Origin: Gamarada debralockiae
Taxonomy: Eukaryota; Ascomycota; Leotiomycetes; Helotiales; Hyphodiscaceae
NCBI GenBank assembly: GCA_002803225.1
Contig: NXFV01001839.1
Coordinates: 32,387-96,386, forward strand
Direction of reading: 5' to 3'
Length of the DNA: 64,000 nucleotides
Positions 12,435 to 23,900 of this stretch are shown here, piece after piece (position 1 is the first letter of the stretch; each line of letters starts with the position of its first letter). A model generated the notes under the pieces. The model saw only the letters and a list, made by a program, of their open reading frames with translations. It was not told where the DNA came from and did no database searches. A program made the translations under genes and the position numbers.

Positions 12435-12802
12435 ATTGTTGGAGATATGTAGAGGATCGAGAACGAGGAACGTGCGTGAGTGAGAATAATATCTCAGAGC
12501 ACAAAGGATGTTTGTTGTAGGTGTTTGCGAAAGAGTCGTTGTGTTGTTGACTTGTTGATTGTGGGCTGGTCGGCAGACGCTATGATTGCGATCCAGCTCT
12601 TTGCCTACGGTGACCTTTTTGCGCGGAAGGATTGAATTCAGCCTCATGCCTCAGGCGATTGTGAGCTTCAAAGACAACACCTCATCACTTCAATGCGCCA
12701 TGCGATTACGAAAATCTCACCGATGACCCCAGACTCTCTTATTTTCCAATTATCTGAAACTTAAGCAGCTTCCAACGAACTCCCGCTCACCCTACTCCCA
12801 CC
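12435..12802. promoter_or_regulatory. Divergent promoter region between calmodulin and TLG2
   Basis: The 368-bp gap lies between the start codons of two genes transcribed in opposite directions, so both promoters and 5' leaders must lie here. Pyrimidine-rich sequence precedes the TLG2 ATG (about 12780-12802). No specific factor site is claimed. Confidence 0.6.
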
Positions 12803-13944
12803 ATGTGGCGCGATCGCACCAACCTGTACATCCCTCCCTCGATCTATCCATTTCCCAACTAACAACCTCCAGCTACATATCATATCGACAATCCTACGCA
12901 CACCATCCAAACAAAAAGCCGAAATACTCCTCCGCCAGCGGAAATGGCTACTCCGACTCCTCGATCGGCGATGAGCGCTGGGGTCTCATGTCCGCCGGCG
13001 CATTCGAAGACGACGGCGACGCAGTTATAGAAATGGATTTACTTCCCCCGCGATGGGCAGACATCAGCGACGAGGTCACGGAATACCTCACAGATATAGC
13101 GAGCAAGAGCTTAAAGCTAGAGAAACTGCATCAGAAACATGTTTTGCCGGGATTTGATGATGAGGAAGTGAAGCGGAGTGAGGAAGGAGAGATAGAACGG
13201 TTGACGCAGGATATTACGAAGGGGTTTCATGATTGCCAAAAGGCTATTCAGAGGGTCGAGATGATGGTTAGGGAGAGTAGGAATGCTGGGGGGATTAGTA
13301 AGGGGGAGGAGACTATGGCAAGGAATATTCAGATTTCGCTGGCGGGGAGGGTGCAGGAGGCTTCGGCGGGGTTTAGGAAGAAGCAGAGTGCATATCTCAA
13401 GAGTATGTCTCCCCTCATTGGCATGTTGGTGGCTTGGTGCTGATTGAAAGCAGAGCTGCGCGGTCTCTCGGGACTAAATCCTAACGCTGGGATCGAACGT
13501 TCCTCCACACCCCTCTACAGCAACTACACAGACCCCTCCCTAATGGAATCCGACGCCGACAAATCCTACTCCCAAAGCACGCTTCAACAAACATCCCAAA
13601 AACAACTCACATCAAACGACGCAGCAATAATGCAACGCGAGCGCGAAATAATGGACATCGCCCAAGGCATCATCGAGCTCGCAGACATATTCAAAGAATT
13701 ACAAGGCATGATTATTGATCAGGGAACAATGCTGGATCGGATAGATTATAATGTGGAGAGGATGGCGGTGGATGTTAAGGCTGCGGATAAGGAGCTTAAA
13801 GTTGCGACTGGGTATCAGAGGAAGGGGACGAAGCGGAGGATTATTTTGTTACTCATTTTACTGGTGGTGGGGATGTTTATTTTGCTTATGGTTAAGCCCA
13901 AACGGCATAGGCAGCCGGTTGAGGAGAATGTACCACCGCCTTAA
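12803..13944 (+). CDS. TLG2: Qa-SNARE, Tlg2 / syntaxin 16 family
   Basis: Three exons, 12803-12825, 12873-13402 and 13454-13944, give 347 aa. The protein begins MWRDRTNL. It has an N-terminal three-helix (Habc-like) region with LPPRWADISDEVTEYL, a linker YLKKLRGL, a SNARE helix at about residues 245-300 with the conserved zero-layer Gln in IIDQGTMLDRIDYNVE, and one C-terminal membrane anchor (about 315-332) followed by a short basic tail. This is the layout of Tlg2/syntaxin 16, a t-SNARE of the trans-Golgi network and early endosome. The second acceptor (13453) was chosen to keep YLKKLRGL; using the AG three bases upstream would change only one or two residues. It is intact. Confidence 0.93.
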
Positions 13945-14250
13945 TAAGTTCGTGGTTCAAATCATTTGCAGTTCTTTTTGGTGAAGTGATGAAAGGAACG
14001 AGTATATTTTGATGTGAAAACATGATATATCGTAAGCCATGCACCCACGCTATCCGAGTTATATGGAAGGTTCCCCCAGAACTGCGTTATCAATCTTCTT
14101 TGCCAGTATACACTTGATGTTCTCCTGCAAAGTTGTTTGATGCTGAAGGTTGAGTCCAGCTCCCCTCCCCAAACACTCTCATCGCGCAGCCCAACTTACC
14201 ACTCCAAATATAGTAGCCCGGGTTAGGGATTAGGTCATCGTTATATAGTT
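13945..14250. other. Intergenic, 3' side of TLG2
   Basis: No gene recognised. It contains the TLG2 3' UTR at its left end. Confidence 0.3.
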
Positions 14251-14254
14251 GGAG

Positions 14255-14745
14255 TGTGCCTGCATCCTGATGCCGCCCTGTAAGACCTCTTCCTTTTTGA
14301 AAGGGTGGAAGTGGGCTATGCGCAATTGAGTTGCAACGGATCTCAGACAGAGCATCTGCTGTGTCTGCAATGCTTTGCTCCTCGGCACGCTCAATGGTTG
14401 AATAGTTCCCACAGTGGGTTCGTCTTTCTCTACATGCAACGTCCATTTCAAGTTCAAATATGCAGGATGACTTTCTTGCTCACAGATTCGTCATCAATAC
14501 ATCTCTCCTCTCCGATACATCTCCTGTCTCCAATCATTTTCTGTATCGTTTCCTGACCATCCTCAATGGAATTTCCTGCTGGAAAACCTCACATACTGTA
14601 GGCATCTGTTTCTATTCCGCCGCTGCCTCGTGAGACCTCTTTATATTTGCAGGGTGGAAGTTGGCTCTCTGAAGCATTATTCTCGGACAGGGTCTGTCGG
14701 ATCTCTGTAATCTCATCCTCCTTTGCGCGCTCCTGTCTAATACAT
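14255..14745. repeat. Pair of degenerate paralogous segments
   Basis: Segments at about 14262-14400 and 14605-14745 resemble each other. Both contain AGACCTCTT, then a short AT-rich stretch, then AGGGTGGAAGT, then a region ending near TTTG(C)xxCTCxx-GCxCGCTC. On the minus strand both give related peptides of the form ERA-x-E...LSE...LPP. Neither has a complete gene around it. They look like two copies of a decayed coding segment produced by local duplication. The gene of origin is not recognised. Confidence 0.4.
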
Positions 14746-15008
14746 GAACCCACGGACGTGAGCTTCCCCTCTGCACCTCTCCCGCAATGCTTTGTTTCAG
14801 CCGTCGTCATTGTAACCATTTGAACGCCTACAGCGGAGCAAGGCTCGCCACATTGTAAATTTTTGGGGCCATGTTGGATAGAGCAAGCAACTAACCGGAC
14901 ATCCCTGAGCTATTGAACGTATCGTGCCGTTAAAAGTTAGTTGATATAGCCTTCCGCTAAACTGCCAGCAGGTGTCGGCGCCGCGCAAGATATCGGCCTT
15001 CTTGATGT

Positions 15009-15944
15009 CTAGACATAAGGCCCATACCGGAGGCTATTGAACAAAGCATCAAGCGTTGCCGCGATTCTTCTCTCTCCATCGTCTGCTTTCGCAAATGTGA
15101 CTTCTCCCCAGGTCTTCGTTCCAACCTCTCTTCCCAGGTAGATTGGTGAAATTATCAGAGTATCGTTTCTGACTTCCAACAGCTCCTTCAAAGCTAGGAA
15201 GGGGACTTCTGGTGGTGGAACGAAATACCAAGTTGACTTGGTCAGCTCTGCAAGTGAAAGTCTGGAGCTGCTGGAGTCCGTCCACTGAAGCCAAGTTTTG
15301 GAAGCCCTATTGAATATATATGTGGGAATCTGTTCTATTTAGAATATGGCGATGTCAGTATTGAGCTAAGGTATCACCTGCATGAACACGGATTTCTCGC
15401 CTCATGTACCCAAGGGATCGATGGCTTGAAGAGACAGCTTTCGGTAGGACTGAAGGAACTCTTCTCTAGACTCCCTGTTAACGTTCAGAAGAGAAGATGG
15501 CTTGGGAAACTCTCTCGCACCACCAACCAGATCGGAAACATGGCCATTATGATCGGGTGTCCCCACCAAGTGACCATGCAGTCTCGTCGCTCCTGGTTCT
15601 TCAATTCTGGAACAGTGCAGGCATTGGAGCTCCAGGGCTCTTGGACCTGGCTTTGCAAGTCTCCATATCTTGAGGGGAAGCTCAACTGGGAGCTTGGAGA
15701 CCCCTGTGGAAGGTTCGACTGGGGAGGACATAATGTGGGAAGGAGAGATTGTGAGGTTTGATGTAGGGGCGTGGGTTTCATTGACGTTGGGAGTATGGCT
15801 CGACGGCGCGTGGAAAGTCTTGACGTTGCATGATCGGGAAGAAAAAAGGTATTGAATGTCTTGCAACAGTAGTGGTTGTTTGTTGAAAATTTGCGGGTGA
15901 TTTTCTTTCGAGGTTGCTGACAAGATATATATATGGGAGGACAT
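15009..15944 (-). pseudogene. 2EXR-domain (F-box-like) gene, damaged
   Basis: The segment 15731-15402 encodes LPVELPLKIWRLA, typical of the start of the fungal 2EXR domain (PF20150), and later SSLLNVNRESREEFLQSY, the usual C-H/N-E-S-R helix of that family. A second segment, about 15320-15009, gives LALKELLEVRNDTLII and a C-terminal tail. The middle of the domain, with the usual second EXR strand set, is missing. No intron choice I tried joins the two parts in frame. An upstream ATG at 15944 lies in a 52-bp duplicate of the region around the ATG at 15731, so the N terminus is ambiguous. 2EXR proteins are abundant and of unknown function in Pezizomycotina. A hidden short exon cannot be excluded, so pseudogene status is likely but not proven. 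Confidence 0.55.
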
Positions 15945-15986
15945 ATTGTGGGAAGGAGAGATTGTGAGGTTTGATGTAGGGGCGTG
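15722..15986. repeat. 52-bp direct repeat, copies at 15722-15773 and 15935-15986
   Basis: The two copies match at 51 of 52 positions (one A/T difference) and start 213 bp apart. Each contains, on the minus strand, an ATGTCCTCCC start. The inner copy holds the likely ATG of the 2EXR gene and the outer copy supplies a second in-frame ATG 71 codons upstream. The 161 bp between the copies is not repeated. Confidence 0.9.
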
Positions 15987-15990
15987 CTGA

Positions 15991-16388
15991 CAGTCGAGAC
16001 AACTCTGGGGCCTTGAAATGAAGATCTAGATTGTCCTAACCCCTAAGCTGTTGGCATGTGGTTTCAGTTGAAAAAGCTACTTCGATAAAACTAAGGCGGA
16101 ATTTGGGGCCCGCTCTCCGAGAGACAAACATCAAGAAAATCTCAAATAAACTCACTCTGGGCTCACTTGGAATGGGGAGAAGATTTTGCAAGTGATAGTA
16201 AGGCTATATTTCAAGGATTCGGCCCAGCATTCCCAACTTCCCCAAAAGTCGCGATACAATGTAACTTCGCCATCTCTTCAGCCCACCGGCCATCTGGAAC
16301 TTAGACGAGAGTGATGAAGCAATTAACACCCCTGGCCAGATCAAAAGAATCCAATTCTCCTATCCGCAAATATCCTCCTCCATACTAT
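15991..16388. other. Intergenic between two 2EXR loci
   Basis: No coding feature, RNA or repeat was recognised here. Confidence 0.35.
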
Positions 16389-17605
16389 TCACTGATTTGT
16401 CCACTCTGCCAGTTGCCTATCTATACCAAGAGCAGCGTTGGGTCTTTTATCGTTTGAAAGACGCGAAGATACGGACTTCGTGGATTCCATAGACTGGCCG
16501 ACATTCAGTTGGGTGAAAAGCATTTGAAGACCGCGCTCGAGGGGTTCTAATCCCCAGGGACTAAGAGTGTCATCCTCTACAACCTTAAGCATATTTCTTC
16601 TGTTTGTAAACACAATGTCGCCATGTCCAGTCTCCGTAGCTTCTGCCACCATGTCATGAAATTCCTGCTAATGTCTGTTATTTTGTGAAACCAAAGCATT
16701 TCCTTCAGGCCGGAAAATGAGAAATGGCTTCCACTTGCTCCGCCGACGGACAGTCCAATTTGTTCCAGTCACAAGCCATGCTCTGAAGTTGGATATTAGG
16801 TATGGATAATTCTTGCTTGAGATCATTATCCGCAGTGGGGAAAAGAAGAACCCAGTCGAAGAAAATTGTAGCCAGCTCGGGACTGAAGTACCAGGTGGTG
16901 GTATCAGATTGAGTGCTTCGGATATTTTGGATACGTAGAAAGGTGTGGGCTTGTGATATGACTTGAGGTATTGCTTCGAGTGTCAGTTGAGCTGTTGTTT
17001 AGGGGCGAAATATAGTGGCATTTTTAGGACTAGCTGATATCTAAGGAGTTGAAATACAAAGAGGGGAAGAGCTCTCTTATACCACAAAGAGGGCAAATAC
17101 TGGCTATACCCAATTAGGCAATTCCAACCAACATCGAGTCTCTGTTGACTTGAAGGCGAGACGGTCATGCCATGGTTTCAATAACTCCAAACCAACCTTT
17201 AGGAGAGAGTGTAGTGCCCATTTTGCTGACACCGTTGATCGTATATTTCTTCCATCCGAGTTCAATGACTTCCGGAGAGGGTAATGTCTTGGACCCGATC
17301 TTCAGCCGGAGCTCGATGGGGAGCCTGGGGAAGTCATGGAAATTGTTGGCATTGTGGAAGTCATCTTGTGGGAATGGTATGAGAATGTGCGGGATCGAGT
17401 TTCGATATGGTGTTGGTTTCATGGCAGCTTGTGGGCAATAACGACTTGGAATCGCGATATCAGAGGAGGGAGGTGGCGTGGAATTATTCGACGATGTGGT
17501 TTTCCGATTCGGCGGTAACTTGGGCATTAAGGAGGAGAGTGTTTGTGAGAGAACTTCAATGACTGACAGTCTACGCGTTTTAGCAAGAGTGAATATCGAG
17601 GGCAT
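16389..17605 (-). pseudogene. Second 2EXR-domain gene, frameshifted
   Basis: Starting at the ATG 17605, the N-terminal frame has a Ser/Pro-rich leader and then FPRLPIELRLKI, the 2EXR signature. Downstream, about 16975-16720 encodes RIQNIRSTQSDTTTWYF, SPELATIFFDWVLLFP and NIQLQSMACDWNK, which fit the middle strands of 2EXR proteins. A one-base shift near 16712 (FPA-stop versus GLKEMLWFH) separates this from the C-terminal part. The last segment, 16652-16389, ends LGIDRQLAEWTNQ. The W expected after RLKI is also replaced. The gene lies tail-to-head behind the first 2EXR locus on the same strand, so tandem duplication is plausible. An undetected intron at the shift is possible but I found no good splice pair. 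Confidence 0.5.
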
Positions 17606-18023
17606 TTACTCCACAATTAATTCTTCATATTTCAAGGGCTTTTAGGACACTGATTGATTCCAGTGACGGATGATTTGAAGACCTTTTTTTGCATTTGGTA
17701 TTAGAGAGCCTGCTGTCTGAAAAACGTTATAGTAGACTCATGCCCCCAAATTCTGTAAACTGCAATATGTCCACCGCTCCAACTTCCGACGTGGAAGGTT
17801 GATTTTCACTTCGATGCAGGGAGGAATGAATCGCTTTCCACCTCAAAATACACCAGCCGCCTTTGTCATGAATGTAATCTTCCGAATCTCCGATCTCCGA
17901 TGCTACGAGTCTGATGAAGTGTCATGACCACAGGTAATGACGGGCTCCGGTACAAACGCCTGTCGCCCAGCCTTAAAATATTGACCGCCTTGAACATCTG
18001 GAGGGAGAAATTGACACCGAGCT
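17606..18023. other. Intergenic
   Basis: Nothing supported was found here. Confidence 0.35.
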
Positions 18024-18380
18024 TTATGTAATCGCGTTTAAAGCCAGAACTAGCAGTTGGTAACTCGAATCTTCCTTCGCCGTGAGTCTTCCTTCTCGGT
18101 CTGCCACCACGAGTTTCCCACAGTCGCTTCCCCCCCTATCCGTGGATTCATCAACTCCAAGTCCTACGAGATCCGCCGTTACGACAAGCACTTCCTTCAA
18201 CGCTGAAAGTCGATCGAGCTTGTAGAGAGGGTATACCCTTTCGACTTGTGATACGAAGTCTATTCCTCCAAACCTCTCACACTCACATGCCAGGGGGATA
18301 GATGAGGCTAGTTTTTCTCGCCAGGCACAGGCTCGTGCTTCGTACAGACATCGTTGCTGTCTTCGCGCTAAGTTTATCAA
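18024..18380 (-). pseudogene. Possible third 2EXR C-terminal remnant
   Basis: An open frame contains RLSALKEVLVVTADL, resembling the strand-and-helix end of 2EXR proteins. No N-terminal signature lies next to it in frame. Its position, just beyond the 3' end of the zinc-cluster pseudogene, fits a decayed fragment. The resemblance is weak. Confidence 0.25.
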
Positions 18381-18424
18381 CCACCATTTTTATCCAGAAG
18401 GGGTCCTCAAACGCCGGACCTAGA

Positions 18425-20108
18425 TCACGACCAGTACACCATCCTCTCTTTCCAGATCGGCCCTCCATCTGGTCCTCCACGTCGTTGTACACATTGTATC
18501 AAGGCCCTTTGCATCCCATTTCTCGTATCAGGAGCCTCACAAACTCTCGTAATTACCGCCCGTGAGCTTTCAGGAATAATTCCCTCTGCAATACCCTCTT
18601 CCTCCACATCAATAATAAACTCTCTAATCTCTGCAATCAAAAAGGATCCCAACAAGCTTCAGAGTACCAGCCTCTCAAGATCTCGATTCCGTTCCGGCGT
18701 AGCGTCCGATCCCTACACCGCGTAATCAAGAGGTGCAGTGGTGGCGTGATACCCAAACCCAAAACAAATCCACCTGCTCCTAACACAGTGCCGCCGGCTA
18801 CGTTGCGGTTGCGGTGGGCATCGACGATGATGTTGATGAGGTTCAATATTTCCCAGAAATGCGGGAGGAGTACGTTGTATGATAGTTCCTCCGTAAAAAG
18901 CACGCCTGCGACGATAATCCTGGTGGCAATCGCATGCATTCGAAGCAGTGCGCTAGTAACATAATTCTTTGAACCAACTTTCTCCACTGGGCGAGTATGC
19001 CGGAACAGAGGCTCAAAAGCTTGCGATCAGCGCAAGATATCTTCCGCGTATGGTTTTTGTTCAGCACGTAAAGAGTCGGGAACTTTGTAGAAGTGCTATT
19101 TGTGTTGACATCTGAAATGATGACAAGTGGACCGGGAGGTTTGGTCACGAAGTCAGCAACGAGGGCGCTAGACTCTGTAGACTGCCAGGTAGTTGCTATG
19201 AAGTGATGCGATTGTTTTCATGGCTACAACTAGGTATCTCTTAGCGTCTGTCAAGGTCTTGAAAGTTGAGGGCATCTGCTCAATAGCTCTTTTCCTTCGC
19301 GTATAATGGCCCGTGCAGCTCTATAGGTTGGACATCGTAAATAGTGAGATCTAGAGGTCAAAGGTGCTCGAATGCGTCAACAAGTTCGTCGTCAACGGTA
19401 GTTGGTGCAGGGAAGTAGTACCACGATCAAGCAATGATGATTGATGGTGTTTCGTGAGCTAGTCTTGCAACATACGGTGGCCTGTGATAGCATGGGAAAG
19501 GGCGACGTCTCGATTGTTAAGGAAGATTTCGAAGCAGAAGTGAGGAGGCAGGCAACCAGTATTTGCCTCGGCTGTGCACCAATCAGTGCAGTCTGCATGG
19601 CCTTTACCGCTCTGCCGTATTTGAGTAACGCAAATTGTCTGTGCATGGCTGCGACTGCAGAAGGTCCATTGCCGCGTGCAGGATCCCCGGAGGAGGAATT
19701 CCCAACTTCAAGTGATCGAATGAGCGCACCGATTGCAACCACAGACTCCCGTACGAACGGTTCATAGTAGCAGAGCTGTAAGACTAGATGATTCCAAATA
19801 GACCAATCCATGATGCTCTGAAAGCCGGAAGTGGTCTTCCGCTGGAATGGTCGAAGTATCGATTCTTGATTTCGACGTCAATTGAGAGCCTCCCTGACAG
19901 ATGCATCCTTGGAAGCGGAAGTTTCTGTGGAGCCTTTGGCAGTAGATGGCTGCAGTGTGTGACCTTGCAGTGGGAAGAGGTTGGTGAATTCGCAGTCATA
20001 CCCTGCCTTCGAACAGCGGACGCACGGCAGTAGGTAGCGACAGTAAGCTTTTCTAATAAAAACACAAGAGCAATGATTCAATAAAAGAAGGAGCTCCTGC
20101 ACAGGCAA
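18425..20108 (-). pseudogene. Decayed Zn2Cys6 transcription factor (fungal_trans_2 type)
   Basis: Pieces of a zinc-cluster regulator run in order on the minus strand. About 20040-19985 gives PCVRCSKAGYDCEF, the second half of a Zn2Cys6 finger; the first half was not found. From 19811 comes WNHLVLQLCYYEPFVRESVVAIGAL, then FALLKYGRAVKAM, the start of the regulatory domain of this family. After LVACLLT the frame must shift by one base to continue FCFEIFLNNRDVALSH. A stop soon follows, and further stops appear near 19350 and 19190. The C-terminal part, at about 18960-18425, reads HAIATRIIVAGVLFTEE, GLGITPPLHLLITRCRDR and WYSEACWDPF, then shifts frame once more into LIAEIREFIIDVEE. At least three frame breaks make it a pseudogene. 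It sits head-to-head with the NLR-like gene. Confidence 0.7.
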
Positions 20109-20958
20109 ATTTGCTATGGGAGATTGCGCCTCGGCGCAGGTACGCGCAGACCGCCTTTATATCGAGTATGGTACCTACAGGGGGAAGGGTATATCATTGG
20201 CCGATACACCTCTGCTGAACAGTGCCAGAAGACCCGGGGGGTAAGAAGTCGAGATAAGTAGGCGCGCCTCTGTCGCGTCGTCTTCAGTCGTGATAGTAGA
20301 TCAGCCTTTAATTCTTGGCCTTCTTTAATATCGTGTCCTAAAAGGGTACGGTGTTGAAATTTTCAGCTCCTCGAGCTAGGATCAGGAGCATATAATGGAG
20401 GCTTCTCCCACCTGTAAATAATCATCATAGCACTCTATTCCAACCAATCAGGGACTGAAATTTAACACTTTCCCCCTCGTAATATGCCCTACTCATTCGT
20501 GTTCCTTGACACTGGATGGGGAAATGCTTAAACTAAAGTTATTCTGCCCCGTCGGTGGCGAAGAAATATTCCGAACAAAGGCGGTGAGAGCAATTGACGA
20601 GTCATCGGTGTAGAAACCCGCCTCAGGGCAGAGCCGAGTTTGGTATATATAGCCCAGATCCAAGATTGTGAGACACAGCTACCCGTCGCTATTTTGAGTT
20701 GCGCCGTGTATCAAATAAACAGCACACAACATGTCGGCTTCATGTGACTTCAGCATGGTTTCCTCAACGCGTCCGAGTTCGTTGGAGAGGAAGTCATTGC
20801 ATGATTTGTGGCTGAAAGGTGGCGTGCAGCTTTAGCCCAACGTCTCTTGGCAGCCTGGAGCCTGGCATTCAGCTGCGATATAAATTTAGCAGCACTTCCT
20901 TCTGATTGCAGCTTGAACGCGAACTTAAACTCCCCGTACTACGACACGTCACTAACTT
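20109..20958. promoter_or_regulatory. Upstream region of the NACHT-TPR gene
   Basis: No coding feature. A TATATATA-type box occurs at about 20644-20651, roughly 310 bp before the start codon at 20959, and could be the core promoter. This is inferred from position and composition only. Confidence 0.35.
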
Positions 20959-23900
20959 ATGAGCATGATGAGCACTTCACTCCCAATCCGCTTAGCAGAC
21001 GAGTCGTTCACTCTCGAGGCTGAGAAGGCTAAACTCTCAGCCGCCGTCGTAAAATTCGAAGAGCATCTTAGCACATTCGCGCGTTCACAGGATAAATCTT
21101 CAACTGCCCCGGCTTTGACTCTCGAGCAGATCACAGCCAGTTATCAACTCACCACCGCAAACGCGGATACAGACACTCGTGACGATAAGTTTGGAAAAGC
21201 TGTGGAGCAGCTTATTCTTGCTAATGTGCAGGAGGAGCCTATCAATTCCGGGCTGGGATCTTTCAGCAAGAAGACGAAGAAAGTGAAGGATGGGGCGAAG
21301 AGGTGGATCGAGAAGACTGGGACGTTTATGGGGAAGATGTTGCCGTTAGCAGTTGTGGCTTGTGGTATGACGGCTGCAGTGAGTGATGTGAGTCCAATCG
21401 AGAGAAGTGGTTCCTGGGATTGAAGCATATTGACTAGAACTATAGGGGACTGTAATGGCGTTTCCTCTAAAGGCAGTTGCGAATGGCTCAGGAATTCTCC
21501 TGCAAGTAAGCGAGCGAGCACATTCCCTTCTTCCATGGCCCTGTTTCTTGACGGCATACGAGAATTTTCGGCTATCTTTTGCAGAAACTCTGATCCTAGC
21601 ACATTTAATGGTGGTGCTGCTTTACGGTGCTCTGATGTTCTCTACTGGACAGAATGCTGACCACAAGTAGTTCGCCCAAAGGGAGAACGAGCGGGGAGAT
21701 GAATTCATCGCGGAGCTCGATCGCATTTCATATCAATCCCGACGAGTATCAGAAATTCAAAAGCATCCTCGCAGCGAGATCCAGCCATTGCTTCTTGAAA
21801 AGAGTCTCGGACTCATGACCGCAATTGTCGAATTTCTAACAGCATCTCTTTTGTATTGGAAGCATGGATTTTTCTACCGTGTCGGTAAAACGATCCTCCT
21901 GGGACCGGATATTTGGCAATCTGCTTTAAAGGATCTCCGTCTTGCATACGCCGAGTATGACCAAGCCCTGCTGTTGCAAATTGCGAGCACACTATTAGGT
22001 ATGTCTTCATTCACGGGACGGTAATGAGGCTCACCAAATCGCAGTTCAATCAACTGAGAGCGCTGCCACAACCAAATCACTCAATGATGACGCCCTAAAT
22101 GCATGGCTGTCTCCATCACGATGTGAAGTCGAGGCTCAGCTTCTTGCAAATCGCATACAGAGAGCCGAAGGCACTCTCCAGTGGATATTGCAGCTTGAGA
22201 AATTCAAAGACTGGAGACTCAGCGATAAGACTGGAAACACTCCAGCCAGCACTTTCTGGATAAATGGTCTTCCAGGTGTCGGGAAATCTACAATATCTGC
22301 CTATGTCTACGACCTGTTGGTACAGCAATATCCGGAAAATCCGATTCTCTACTTCTTTTGCAAGAATGGAGCGCCACGCCTGAACACCGCCCACGACATT
22401 GTCAGAACGATGGCTTATCAACTGAGTGAAACATATCCTACCTATCGTCGATATCTGCAAACCATCCAATCAATACCAAGATCTCAGAGCTCCGAAAAAG
22501 TGATTTACTTATTTGAAGAACTCATTAAGAAACCACTCCTCCAAGAGCTGCGGGACTCCGATATCTTCATCGTTCTTGACGGACTGGATGAGCTTGAAAC
22601 TACTTCATCCTCAACCCATGATGCCATTTATAATAGAAAATTGGATATAGAAGTCTTGTTGGAGCATCTAGTCCTCCTGCCTCGCACCAAGATACTCGTC
22701 ACCAGTCGGTCAGCCCCTGAGTTGATGAAAATACTTGGAGAATCCGGTGCTACTCATACAATCACTCGGGGAGATAATGCACAAGATATAATGACATACA
22801 GCGAGACGAGAGTGACGAAATCACCCAGCCTATCTAGGGGCTTCAAAGAGATCGAGAAGGATCCGATCAAGTACTTTGCTGATAAGTCAAATGGAATTTT
22901 CCTGTGGGTGGCCATCGTTCTTGATATTCTAGAGCGTGCCGTGACGATAAAGGAGTTCTCCGAAGCTCTGGAAAACCCGCCTTCGGCGTTGAATAGCCTC
23001 TACGATCAAGTGTTCACTCGTGCAAAAGCTAGCGGGAACTACGGTTGGATCAAAGAGATTCTCAATTGGACATTGGTCGCTCAAAAGCCGTTCACTACGG
23101 AGCAGATGAAGAAGGCTATTGAATTATCTACTGGCGATCAGCTGTTCGAAATAGAGACTTTGCTCCGCAGTGAGTGCGGCTCATTGCTGGAATTAATTCC
23201 TGTGCTTGGGACAAAACATGGCAAGGAATATGAAGTTCACATCGGCCACGAAACTTTACAGGCGTATCTTACCGGCACGGGTTCAAATGATGTCCTCTTC
23301 CCCAAGATAGAAGGACATGGGAGAGCTGCATTGGGATGTCTTCTATATCTCCTGGGTGCTGAGTCCTCAGAGGATTGCTTTCATCTATATGCAACTGAGC
23401 AGTGGAGATGTCACTTGAGAAAGTCCATGGGCCGAGATTTAGATGAACAGCGTTGGGGAAGCAAGATCGAGTTCGTGGATTCGGGAGATTCCCTGCCCCC
23501 GGAACTAGCACGTAGGATTCTCATCTGCTTATACCAACTGTTCACGACTGAAAAGGTGGACCTGTGGCTGAAACATGAGGGACGAAAGGGCTATAACCAC
23601 TCCTTTTATGAAGTCGTACGGGATACATGTGAACTCGTCGGCGATTGGTACAACTCAAACATTGCGGCTTTTGAAGATCCCACCAAGTTCTCTGGCTCTG
23701 ATTGTGTTGATGATCGGGGGGCCTTCAACACCTGGAGACTGGGCATACCATCTTTCGAATCCATTGGAAGTGTTCTCTGGCCTCGTTGTTGTCACATATG
23801 GCTTTGGAATACTTGGCCCAGTTGGTGGGATGTCTTCTGGGCTTATGAATCCCTCATGAAGCTTGCTATCTGGACTCACCATTCCACTGCTCCGGACTCC

